This document shows, piece by piece, positions 33,649 to 41,107 of a DNA stretch of 50,979 nucleotides (the first letter of the stretch is position 1; each line of letters starts with the position of its first letter). Under the pieces are notes generated by a model that ran no database searches, was not told the DNA's origin, and saw nothing but the letters and a program-made list of their open reading frames with translations. Source of the DNA: Candidatus Krumholzibacteriota bacterium (GTDB lineage Bacteria > Krumholzibacteriota > Krumholzibacteriia > Krumholzibacteriales > Krumholzibacteriaceae); assembly GCA_016926065.1 (NCBI GenBank), contig JAFGPI010000152.1, forward strand, positions 1 through 50,979, in the 5' to 3' direction. Made by a program: the position numbers and the translations under genes.

Positions 33649-35871
33649 ATGAAAAGTGCGATGAAAATGCGTTACGAACGAACATTTTTTTTCTTTCTTT
33701 TATTCATCCTATCCCTGGATCCCGCGCGCTCCGGAGCCGTTGAAAACGGAGCCGATAATCACCTATGGAGGGGAGAGTACTGGCAGGCGCTGGAGGATAG
33801 GGAGGAAGGGAAGAGTCCGGACCGGGCCGCCATTCTGACCATGGCCGGTGATGTGGAAAGGGCCTGCCGGATTCTGGATAAACGGGGAGACCTATTCCGC
33901 GCCGCCCTAGTCGCGTTTAAAGCTGGTGATTATGACCGGGTGCTGGAGCGAACCGGTCTGAGGCTGGACAATGAATGGCTGGAAATATACAGATTGATGA
34001 TCAGGGGCAAGGTATTATTCGAAACGGGAGAATTCCCCGAAAGCGCCGCGGAGACTTCCCGGATCCTATCCAAAGTAGTGGAGGATCCCCGTCTGCGCGA
34101 CCATCATCTAATAAATCCCGTAGCCGATCTATTCGTGCAGGCCGCGGTATGTTCACCCACCTGGCATTCCGCTCCGGCCCTGAATTATCTATCCTACGAT
34201 ATGCTCAATGGGAAAAGCCTGCTGCTTCTCTCCCGTGGCTATTTTGCCGCCGGAGAGGTGGACAAGGCGAGAGAGACGCTTATCCAGGCCTTGCACAAAC
34301 CGGGGTGCGATGAAGCGGAGGAGTTGCTGGCAAAGTTGATTTCCGAGCATCACCTGGACACCTTGTCTTTCCAGGAAGAGGAGATACACCTGCTGGCGGA
34401 AAAAGCCGTCCGCTATGGGCGGTCCCAGAGTATCCGGTTTCTCATGCGGAAAATGAAGGAGATGGGAATGTCTCCCTATGAATATAAATATCTGTATGCC
34501 AACCAGCTGCACATCGACGGGAATAAAAGAAGGGCCCTGGCCCTGTTCCGGGAACTATTCCGTTCCCCGGCCGCGGTCTCTTTAAAAAAGGAAGCCTTGC
34601 TGAAAATCGCCATGCTGGAGTATGGATTCAAACATTATCAGAAAGCCGCGGAGAGCTACCGGTTGTTTGGAAGATATTATCCCCGGGACCGGAGGGCGGA
34701 AAAATACCTGGATATAGCAGCTCGAATACATGCCGCCCGGGGGGACTGGAACGGCGCCCTGAAGATATGGAAGGAACTGAGAGCGAGCGGGGTGGAGACC
34801 TCTCGGGGAAAGGAGGCGCTGTTGAGCGAAGCCGTTTTACGCTTCTGGCGGGGGGATACGACCGGCGCTCATGCTATTTTAAAAAGCCATTTACCCCTGT
34901 TTCAAAACCGGTTGAAGGAATCCGCCTTCTATTGGCTGTGTAGAACCGGAGAAGATCAAGAGACCCGGGATTATTGGAAGAGCGAGCTGATGCGGCAGTT
35001 CCCCCGCTCATTTTACGCGGCGGCCCTGCGGGAGGGCCCCTCGATCTTTACCGTGGAAAAAGAATATCAAGATCCCGATTCCCTGCTGTGCCGCATGGAA
35101 TCGGCCGAAATAAGTTATTTCGATAATCTGGAGGAGATCCTGCCGGACAGCGGGACGGTCGCCACACATCCGGCGGGGGAGGCTTTTTTCTATTTCCTGG
35201 AATGCGGATTATTGGAGGAAGCGGAACGCTGTGGAGAGGTATTATCCCGCCTCTACGCTCACGACCGCAAGGAGCTGGGGAAGATGTACCGTCACGCCCG
35301 GCTGAATGGCATGGCCGGATTCAGCATATCACTTTTGAACGCGCCGGCTTTCTATCACAGTGGGGACTCCCTCCCCGATTATCTGAGGTACCCGGTGGCT
35401 TTTCCCGGATTATTGAGCCGGCAGATATCCACCAGGAGGATCCCCGCCGAGCTGGTGCTGGGCCTAATCCGGGAAGAGAGCCATTTCAGGAGGAACGCGG
35501 TGTCCCCTGCCGGGGCCTGCGGATTGATGCAACTGCTGCCTTCCACCGGGGAATGGATAGGTAAGAAACTGGAAAGGAAATCAATTACCCGGGAAGAGCT
35601 TTTCGAGCCGGCCATAAATATTGAAGCGGGTACGTGGTATTTGAGATTTTTACTCAATAGAAGCCAGGATTCGGTGATTGGAACGCTTGCGGCATACAAT
35701 GCCGGTTCAGCTAAGATGTCCAAATGGAGAAAAACGTTCAAACCGTCCCAGCATCCGCTGATCGCGCTGGAAATGATAGGTCTCGAGGAAACGCGGGCAT
35801 ACGTGAAGAAAGTGCTGGCCTCGATGTTTATTTATCGGTCTCTGGCCGCTCAAAATACGGAGCTGCGATGA
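33649..35871 (+). CDS. Slt-type soluble lytic transglycosylase with TPR-like domain
   Basis: The 740-residue product has a signal peptide (hydrophobic FFFFLLFILSL, cleavage near residue 28), a long helical TPR-like superhelix (about 50-560) and a C-terminal SLT catalytic domain (about 595-735). The catalytic Glu610 lies in LIREESHFRRNAVSPAGACGL, followed by MQLLPST and AAYNAG. The layout matches Slt70, which digests murein in the periplasm from chain ends and is linked to wall turnover or insertion of envelope machines. The first ATG has no obvious Shine-Dalgarno; ATG 33661 is an alternative. It is first in a unit with the NHL gene (ATGA overlap), under the sigma54 site at 33605. Confidence 0.88.
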   Translation: MKSAMKMRYERTFFFFLLFILSLDPARSGAVENGADNHLWRGEYWQALEDREEGKSPDRAAILTMAGDVERACRILDKRGDLFRAALVAFKAGDYDRVLERTGLRLDNEWLEIYRLMIRGKVLFETGEFPESAAETSRILSKVVEDPRLRDHHLINPVADLFVQAAVCSPTWHSAPALNYLSYDMLNGKSLLLLSRGYFAAGEVDKARETLIQALHKPGCDEAEELLAKLISEHHLDTLSFQEEEIHLLAEKAVRYGRSQSIRFLMRKMKEMGMSPYEYKYLYANQLHIDGNKRRALALFRELFRSPAAVSLKKEALLKIAMLEYGFKHYQKAAESYRLFGRYYPRDRRAEKYLDIAARIHAARGDWNGALKIWKELRASGVETSRGKEALLSEAVLRFWRGDTTGAHAILKSHLPLFQNRLKESAFYWLCRTGEDQETRDYWKSELMRQFPRSFYAAALREGPSIFTVEKEYQDPDSLLCRMESAEISYFDNLEEILPDSGTVATHPAGEAFFYFLECGLLEEAERCGEVLSRLYAHDRKELGKMYRHARLNGMAGFSISLLNAPAFYHSGDSLPDYLRYPVAFPGLLSRQISTRRIPAELVLGLIREESHFRRNAVSPAGACGLMQLLPSTGEWIGKKLERKSITREELFEPAINIEAGTWYLRFLLNRSQDSVIGTLAAYNAGSAKMSKWRKTFKPSQHPLIALEMIGLEETRAYVKKVLASMFIYRSLAAQNTELR

Positions 35872-37241
35872 AGGTCAAGGAACTGGTCCTGCTGCTGCTT
35901 TTGTCCCTAGCCATGCTTCACCTGGCGGTGGGGGGCAAGACCGGTGCAACCTTGACCTTTCCCCCCTGGTCTCACAATCTGGGTATCCAGAAAATCACCC
36001 AATTTCACCTGGATATATACTCGGGTTACCGGGCGAAATTTAACGATCCCCAGGGGATATTCTGCACCAAGCTGGCGTGCAATGACGATCCCTCCACCCG
36101 CAAGGATGACGACGAATTGACCGTTTTCGGATTGAACAGCGGGAACCATACCTTGATATATAATAAGGGACTGACGGCCATGGGATTTGCCGGAAATAAT
36201 TCCGGCCCGGGGATGGAATTCAAGCATCCCCGCGATGTGGCGGGAGACCGGGAAGGAAACCTGTTCATCGCCGATACCGGTAATGATCGGCTGGTTCATC
36301 TCCGGTACGCCGGGGGGGATCTGGTTTTCGTCAAGGAGATAAAATATTTCGCTCAAGATTCCTTGCTGTCGCCGCGGGGGGTGCATGTCAGCGGCAACCG
36401 GATTTTCGTCGCCGATAGCGGTAACGACCGGGTGGTCGTGTTCGATTACGATGGGGTCCTATTGGAAATCCTTGCACCCCGGTGGAAGGGGATGAAACTC
36501 CGGGGACCGATTTCCATTACCGCCGCGGGCGAGACGGATGATTGGTTTTACTACGATATGTATTATATCGCCGTGGTCGACAGTCTGGGAAAGCGACTAT
36601 GGAAAATATCAACCGAGAAGGACCAGGTGACCCTGTTCGATGCCTCGGCCAGCGATAATATAGGCCGTTTCAATCACCTGGACATCGATTACTACGCCAA
36701 CCTCTACGTGACCGATACGGAAAGGAACTTGATTCATAAGTTCGACCGGCACCTTAATTACATTATCGCCATCGGCGACGATAAGCAGAAAGCAATCGAT
36801 CTGGATCAGCCCCGGGGAATTTCTATTTCCCGGAGATTCGGCCAGGTGTTCGTGGCCGAACGCTCCGGAGCGCAGTATTTCTGGATCGGAACGGACATAG
36901 TGGACCTGGCCCTGGACAGCCTGGAAGTGGACGTGGAGGAAGAGAGCTGCCGTCTGGAGATAAGGGGCCTGTTCACCGAGCATTCGCTGGTTGATATGTA
37001 TCTGGAGGATTCCCGGGGCGTCAAGCGTCTGAGTATCGTTGAAAATTACCTCCTGCCGGGAGGAAAATTCAGAAAACTAGTGATATTGCCCTGTCCCGCG
37101 GCGAAGGCGTTTGCAAAATGCAAATTCAGGCTGGTAGCCGTTGCGAAACCAACATACTCTTCCGAAGAATATTTCCGCATGGAGAGAAAAACCACTTTTA
37201 TCGAACCGGGCTTAAAAACAGCCTATTCTTCAAGTATTTAA
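35868..37241 (+). CDS. secreted NHL-repeat beta-propeller protein
   Basis: The product, about 457 residues, has a signal peptide (MKVKELVLLLLLSLAML, cleavage near residue 21). At least four NHL-type repeats follow, spanning about 110-345: HPRDVAGDREGNLFIADTGND, SPRGVHVSGNRIFVADSGNDR, LDIDYYANLYVTDTERN and QPRGISISRRFGQVFVAE. The C-terminal 110 residues look like a beta-sandwich. NHL propellers bind proteins or glycans, and no enzyme motif is seen. The ATG overlaps the slt stop codon (ATGA), so the two products are made together, and a periplasmic or surface role alongside the transglycosylase is likely. The exact function is unknown. Confidence 0.8.
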   Translation: MKVKELVLLLLLSLAMLHLAVGGKTGATLTFPPWSHNLGIQKITQFHLDIYSGYRAKFNDPQGIFCTKLACNDDPSTRKDDDELTVFGLNSGNHTLIYNKGLTAMGFAGNNSGPGMEFKHPRDVAGDREGNLFIADTGNDRLVHLRYAGGDLVFVKEIKYFAQDSLLSPRGVHVSGNRIFVADSGNDRVVVFDYDGVLLEILAPRWKGMKLRGPISITAAGETDDWFYYDMYYIAVVDSLGKRLWKISTEKDQVTLFDASASDNIGRFNHLDIDYYANLYVTDTERNLIHKFDRHLNYIIAIGDDKQKAIDLDQPRGISISRRFGQVFVAERSGAQYFWIGTDIVDLALDSLEVDVEEESCRLEIRGLFTEHSLVDMYLEDSRGVKRLSIVENYLLPGGKFRKLVILPCPAAKAFAKCKFRLVAVAKPTYSSEEYFRMERKTTFIEPGLKTAYSSSI

Positions 37242-37263
37242 GCTTATCCGGCGGCATCATTTT

Positions 37264-37280
37264 TTGGCCTATGACTTGCA
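37264..37280 (+). promoter_or_regulatory. sigma54 (-24/-12) promoter of the TPR/J-domain operon
   Basis: TTGGCCTATGACTTGCA: GG at 37266-37267 and GC at 37278-37279, exactly 10 bp apart, in the form TGGC-N7-TTGCA. The expected start is near 37291, about 54 nt before the ATG at 37345. It lies in the 103-bp gap after the NHL gene. Confidence 0.65.
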
Positions 37281-37344
37281 TGGTCCAGGCTACAAGAGGT
37301 CCATCGTGAAAATACCTCTGACCATCAGGGAAAGGTTGTAAGAG

Positions 37345-38286
37345 ATGTTCATCGATAGATTTATCGGTTTACTCCCCAAGAACAAGCTCAAAAAGGCTCT
37401 CAGCCACATGAACCAGGGAGAGTACCGTAAAGCTTGTCGGGAATTCGAATCCTATGTGGCCAAGAATACGGATGAGGTTAGGGCTCAGGACCAGGAAATG
37501 GTTCGAATGTACATGGTGGAATCGTATATAGAATGCGCCAAATTGCTGGACGAGGAGGGCCGCTTGGCCGACGCGGCCAAGGAATTGGAGAAGGCCATAG
37601 AACTTGAACCAAAATATGCCGACGTTCATTATAACCTGGGCACCCTCTACGAGAGAATAGGAAATAGAGTGAACGCCCGCGAGTGCATCAAGCGGTCCCT
37701 GGCGATAAATCCAAACTATTTCAAGGCCCGGTTGATGCTGGCCAAAAGTTACTGGAGCGATGAAAATAAAGATCGGGCCTTGGAAGAACTGGAAATTTGC
37801 CTATCCGCGGCGCCTAATTTTTATCTCGATCCCGTAAACGAGCTCATCTCCTTGGTGCGGCGGGGAGGGATGGAAAAGGAAGCGGCAGCGTTGTTCCACC
37901 GGCTGCTGGAGGAAAGACCGTCTTCGTCGCAGGTAAGCAAACAACTCGCCCTGGAATCGATCCAGAACGGCGATTACGACTATGCCATGGCCGAGCTTAA
38001 AAAATCCTTATCCCTGCACCCTGATTATCCGGATCTGCACAATTTGCTGGGTATAACCTACGCCAACAAGGGAATGACCGATGACGCCATTCTGCAGTTC
38101 AAGACCGCGTTAAAGGTTAATCCCAACTATCTGAAAGCGCGGTTGAATCTGGCCTTGGCCTTGTATGAAAAAAGATCCCTGGAAGAAGCCAGCCAGAATC
38201 TCGAGATAATTTTAAAACACGATCCCCGGAATGAACTGGCGAATAATCTTCTCAGAGAAGTAAAACCCGTCATGGATAAGAGGTAG
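37345..38286 (+). CDS. TPR-repeat protein
   Basis: The 313-residue product has no signal peptide or membrane segment, so it is cytoplasmic. It is built of tandem tetratricopeptide repeats, for example the blocks near residues 70-105 (ADAAKELEKAIELEPKYADV), 110-140 and 215-290 (YPDLHNLLGITYANKGMTDD). TPR arrays are protein-protein scaffolds; no specific partner can be read off. GGAAAGG precedes the ATG. The J-domain/TPR gene follows after 6 nt, so the two are probably one unit under the sigma54 site at 37266. Confidence 0.8.
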   Translation: MFIDRFIGLLPKNKLKKALSHMNQGEYRKACREFESYVAKNTDEVRAQDQEMVRMYMVESYIECAKLLDEEGRLADAAKELEKAIELEPKYADVHYNLGTLYERIGNRVNARECIKRSLAINPNYFKARLMLAKSYWSDENKDRALEELEICLSAAPNFYLDPVNELISLVRRGGMEKEAAALFHRLLEERPSSSQVSKQLALESIQNGDYDYAMAELKKSLSLHPDYPDLHNLLGITYANKGMTDDAILQFKTALKVNPNYLKARLNLALALYEKRSLEEASQNLEIILKHDPRNELANNLLREVKPVMDKR

Positions 38287-38292
38287 ATAACA

Positions 38293-38973
38293 GTGAATAC
38301 CGATTATTATTCATTGCTAGAACTTCACATAAGCTCTACTACCGAAGAGATCAAGAAAAAATATTTTCACCTGGCCAAAGTATACCATCCGGACGTGGCT
38401 GGTGATAAACCGGAAAACCGCGAACGGTTCAAGATGATCAACGAGGCCTATAGCATACTCATCGATCCCCAGAAAAGGCAAGAGTACGACGATTCCCTGC
38501 GCAAGAAGAATCAGGGGGCCAGTTCGGTTTTAATCCACGAGCGGGATAAAAAGTCGGCTTCCCTGGCTTTCACTCAGGCCAAGGAATGTATGCGGGAGGG
38601 GAGATACGATAAGGCGGTGCTGCTGCTGAAGTCCGCCGTAAAATTGAATCCGGAAAATCCGGCCTACCATAGCTGGCACGGATTCTGTCTGGCCATGTCG
38701 AATTCCAGGCTTCACGAAGCCCGGGACGAGTGTAAAAAAGCGGTACAGATGGAGTTCTACAACGCCGATTATCATGCCAACCTGGGATTCGTATATTTCA
38801 AGGTGGGACTAAAAAGCATGGCGGTAAAACATTTCAAGGACGCCCTGAAATGGGATCCGGAGAATTCCATAGCCCGCAAATTCATGCGGCAGGCAGATGG
38901 CGGCAAATATGACCGGGAGGGACCCATCGACCGGATGATGGCCAAAATAAAGGGTATATTCAGCGCGGCCTGA
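38293..38973 (+). CDS. J-domain protein with TPR repeats
   Basis: In the 226-residue product, residues 1-65 form a complete J domain (YYSLLELHISSTTEEIKKKY, His-Pro-Asp at 32-34 in VYHPDVAG, then INEAYSILIDPQKRQEYD). It lacks the Gly/Phe linker and zinc fingers of DnaJ and continues into TPR repeats (about 95-205, EGRYDKAVLLLKSAVKLNPEN). It should recruit and stimulate DnaK at clients held by the TPR part. GTG start, with AGAGGTAG upstream. It follows the TPR gene by 6 nt. Similar J-TPR fusions occur next to motility or envelope genes in some lineages, from memory and unverified. Confidence 0.85.
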   Translation: MNTDYYSLLELHISSTTEEIKKKYFHLAKVYHPDVAGDKPENRERFKMINEAYSILIDPQKRQEYDDSLRKKNQGASSVLIHERDKKSASLAFTQAKECMREGRYDKAVLLLKSAVKLNPENPAYHSWHGFCLAMSNSRLHEARDECKKAVQMEFYNADYHANLGFVYFKVGLKSMAVKHFKDALKWDPENSIARKFMRQADGGKYDREGPIDRMMAKIKGIFSAA

Positions 38974-39068
38974 CAATTCTTGCTTTTCCTCCGTTCCCCC
39001 CTTACCATGTTAATTCTTGTTGCATTTTTATCCGCGGGCGGCTAACCTCGGATTCCGAGGTGGTTGCC

Positions 39069-40973
39069 ATGGATAAGACTTGTTTTGTTTGCTTCGGTAA
39101 AAGGGATCAACAACCCCTGATATACCAGGAAATACCTCGAAAACAGCAGGGAGAGGAGTTTTTTCTCTTTATTTCAACCGCCGGCCCGGCGCCGGAACCG
39201 GCCTTGAAGCGCCTGTTCAGAAGCGCGATTTCACTTTCCCGTCTCGGCCATCCCGCGCAGTTTTTCCTGAAACTGCTGGATTTCATGAGAAATGAAGAGC
39301 CGGTTCTTTTTCCGGACGATGGATATCTATCGAATTCCCTGATAGTGGGAATGGTCAGGCGTTCCCGGGAAGTTTACCTGTTCCATAACCGGGGGATTGA
39401 GGCTATTCACTGGAGCGGGGAAACGGAAATCGAGGATACGCTGGATTCCTTGCCGGAGGTGGAAACAATACCTCTCCAAAAAACCAGGGAGCAGCAGGAT
39501 CTCTTTAATAAAACCGTGGAAGAACAATGCGTACTGCAGCGTTTTTCCTTGCCGGCAGGAAGCCATACCCTGGTTTTCGCCCCTTCCCGGGAATTCGTCA
39601 AGCAGCACCGGGAGAAATTTCTGGACAGCATCTTCTTTCCCTCCTTCACGGCTCCCCGCGAGGAAGGGATCAACATTGAAACCGACCTGACATTTCCCGC
39701 CATGCACTGGGATATACCGGCCGGCTGTAAAGAAACGGCGAAAGCATGGAAAAGAGGAGAAAAAATGAGAAGATCCTCCCTGCCTGTTATCACCGGAGCG
39801 GTGGCCCTCATCGCCGCCATCCTGATCATTTTTAATCCCTTTGACCTGGGCCAGAGGAGAAATAATCTACCGGACTCATCGGTCCTGTTATCGGCTGATA
39901 ACGGAACTCCCGGAGTAGAAGCGGGGAAGTCGGGAAGAGAGGAGCTTCCCCCGGGGGGAAACCTGACCGAAGAAGGCAGCCCGGCGGGGGAGGACCTGGA
40001 GGTCGTTTCCCTGCAGGAAGGGTGGAAGCAAAAATTCGACGCCGCCTTGACCTCTTCTCCGGTGGTGTGCGGGGAAGACGTGATCTTCGGGTGCCGGGAC
40101 GGATACCTGTACTCCTTTACCGTGGAGGGGAAATTCAAGTGGAAATACCGGTCCGGTTCCGGTATCGGGGCCTCCCCGGTATGTTATGCGGACCGGGTAT
40201 TCGGGGCCGATTATGAGGGGAATATTTTCTGTCTGGATGTCAATAACGGAGAAAGGATCTGGAATCGCAGCGTCCGGGAAAAGATAGTGAGCAGCCCCCG
40301 GGTGGGAGAGGATTTGGTCATTGCCGCTACCCTGCAGGGAAAACTACTCGCTCTGCGCAGGCTGGATGGGGAAGAAATGTGGTCCCAGAAGATAGGGGAA
40401 GGTATTTGGGCGTCCTGCACCCTGGGAGATGGCTATATTGTGGCCGCCACCACCGATGGTTCCTTGATCAGGATGAATCACTCGGGAAAGATAGAATGGC
40501 GCGTGCAGCCGGGAGGATCGATACATTCCACCCCTCTGTGCATGGAAGAAAATGATCTCATTATATTGGGTACGGGGGATAAATATATTTATGGATATTC
40601 CCTGGCCGCGGGAAATCTGATGTGGCGATTCGCCGCGGCCAGCGAAGTGAGAAGCACTCCCTCGGCCGCGGGAGGCACGATCTTCGTGGGAACGGAGGAG
40701 GGAGTCTTATTCGCCCTGACCCTGAACGGAAAGCAGCTCTGGAAGAGGGACGTGGGAGGCGCGATACGGTCAAAGCCGTTGATATTAGGGGAGATAGTGC
40801 TGGTATCCAATTATAACTCGAGAATCTCCGTATTCAAAACGGATAGCGGTGAATTAGTGGACGAGTATCAAGTAGGAGCGCCCGTGTATTCATCGCCGGC
40901 CCACGCGGCGGGAAGAATATTTTTTGGCTCCAACCAGGGAATGATGTACGGCGCCCTGCTCAGCGGTGTGTGA
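39069..40973 (+). CDS. membrane-anchored PQQ-like beta-propeller with cytoplasmic N-domain
   Basis: The product is about 634 residues. The cytoplasmic N-terminal domain (about 1-215) is not a clear family member; its order of strands (LFISTAG, NSLIVGMVRRSREVYLFHNRGIEAIHW, LPAGSHTLVFAPSREFV) recalls a degenerate PP2C phosphatase lacking the metal-binding Asp residues. A single membrane helix follows (about 237-256, VITGAVALIAAILIIF), then a linker and a seven- or eight-bladed PQQ/WD-like propeller (about 320-634) with repeats such as DVIFGCRDGYLYSF, RVFGADYEGNIFCLD and TIFVGTEEGVLFAL. This topology would pass an extracytoplasmic signal to the inside, which is inference. ATG 39069 has GAGGTGG 6 nt upstream; GTG 39060 is an alternative. 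Confidence 0.72.
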   Translation: MDKTCFVCFGKRDQQPLIYQEIPRKQQGEEFFLFISTAGPAPEPALKRLFRSAISLSRLGHPAQFFLKLLDFMRNEEPVLFPDDGYLSNSLIVGMVRRSREVYLFHNRGIEAIHWSGETEIEDTLDSLPEVETIPLQKTREQQDLFNKTVEEQCVLQRFSLPAGSHTLVFAPSREFVKQHREKFLDSIFFPSFTAPREEGINIETDLTFPAMHWDIPAGCKETAKAWKRGEKMRRSSLPVITGAVALIAAILIIFNPFDLGQRRNNLPDSSVLLSADNGTPGVEAGKSGREELPPGGNLTEEGSPAGEDLEVVSLQEGWKQKFDAALTSSPVVCGEDVIFGCRDGYLYSFTVEGKFKWKYRSGSGIGASPVCYADRVFGADYEGNIFCLDVNNGERIWNRSVREKIVSSPRVGEDLVIAATLQGKLLALRRLDGEEMWSQKIGEGIWASCTLGDGYIVAATTDGSLIRMNHSGKIEWRVQPGGSIHSTPLCMEENDLIILGTGDKYIYGYSLAAGNLMWRFAAASEVRSTPSAAGGTIFVGTEEGVLFALTLNGKQLWKRDVGGAIRSKPLILGEIVLVSNYNSRISVFKTDSGELVDEYQVGAPVYSSPAHAAGRIFFGSNQGMMYGALLSGV

Positions 40974-41107
40974 CCCGCCTTTTGCAGCCTAATCCTTCCC
41001 CCGGTGAGGGATATTAAATGTTGTGATAGCGGGTTATTGTATCCGATATTCTTGATTCCAATAATCATATGTATTATTTTTTTGCGGGCTGACAGGAGGT
41101 TCATGTT

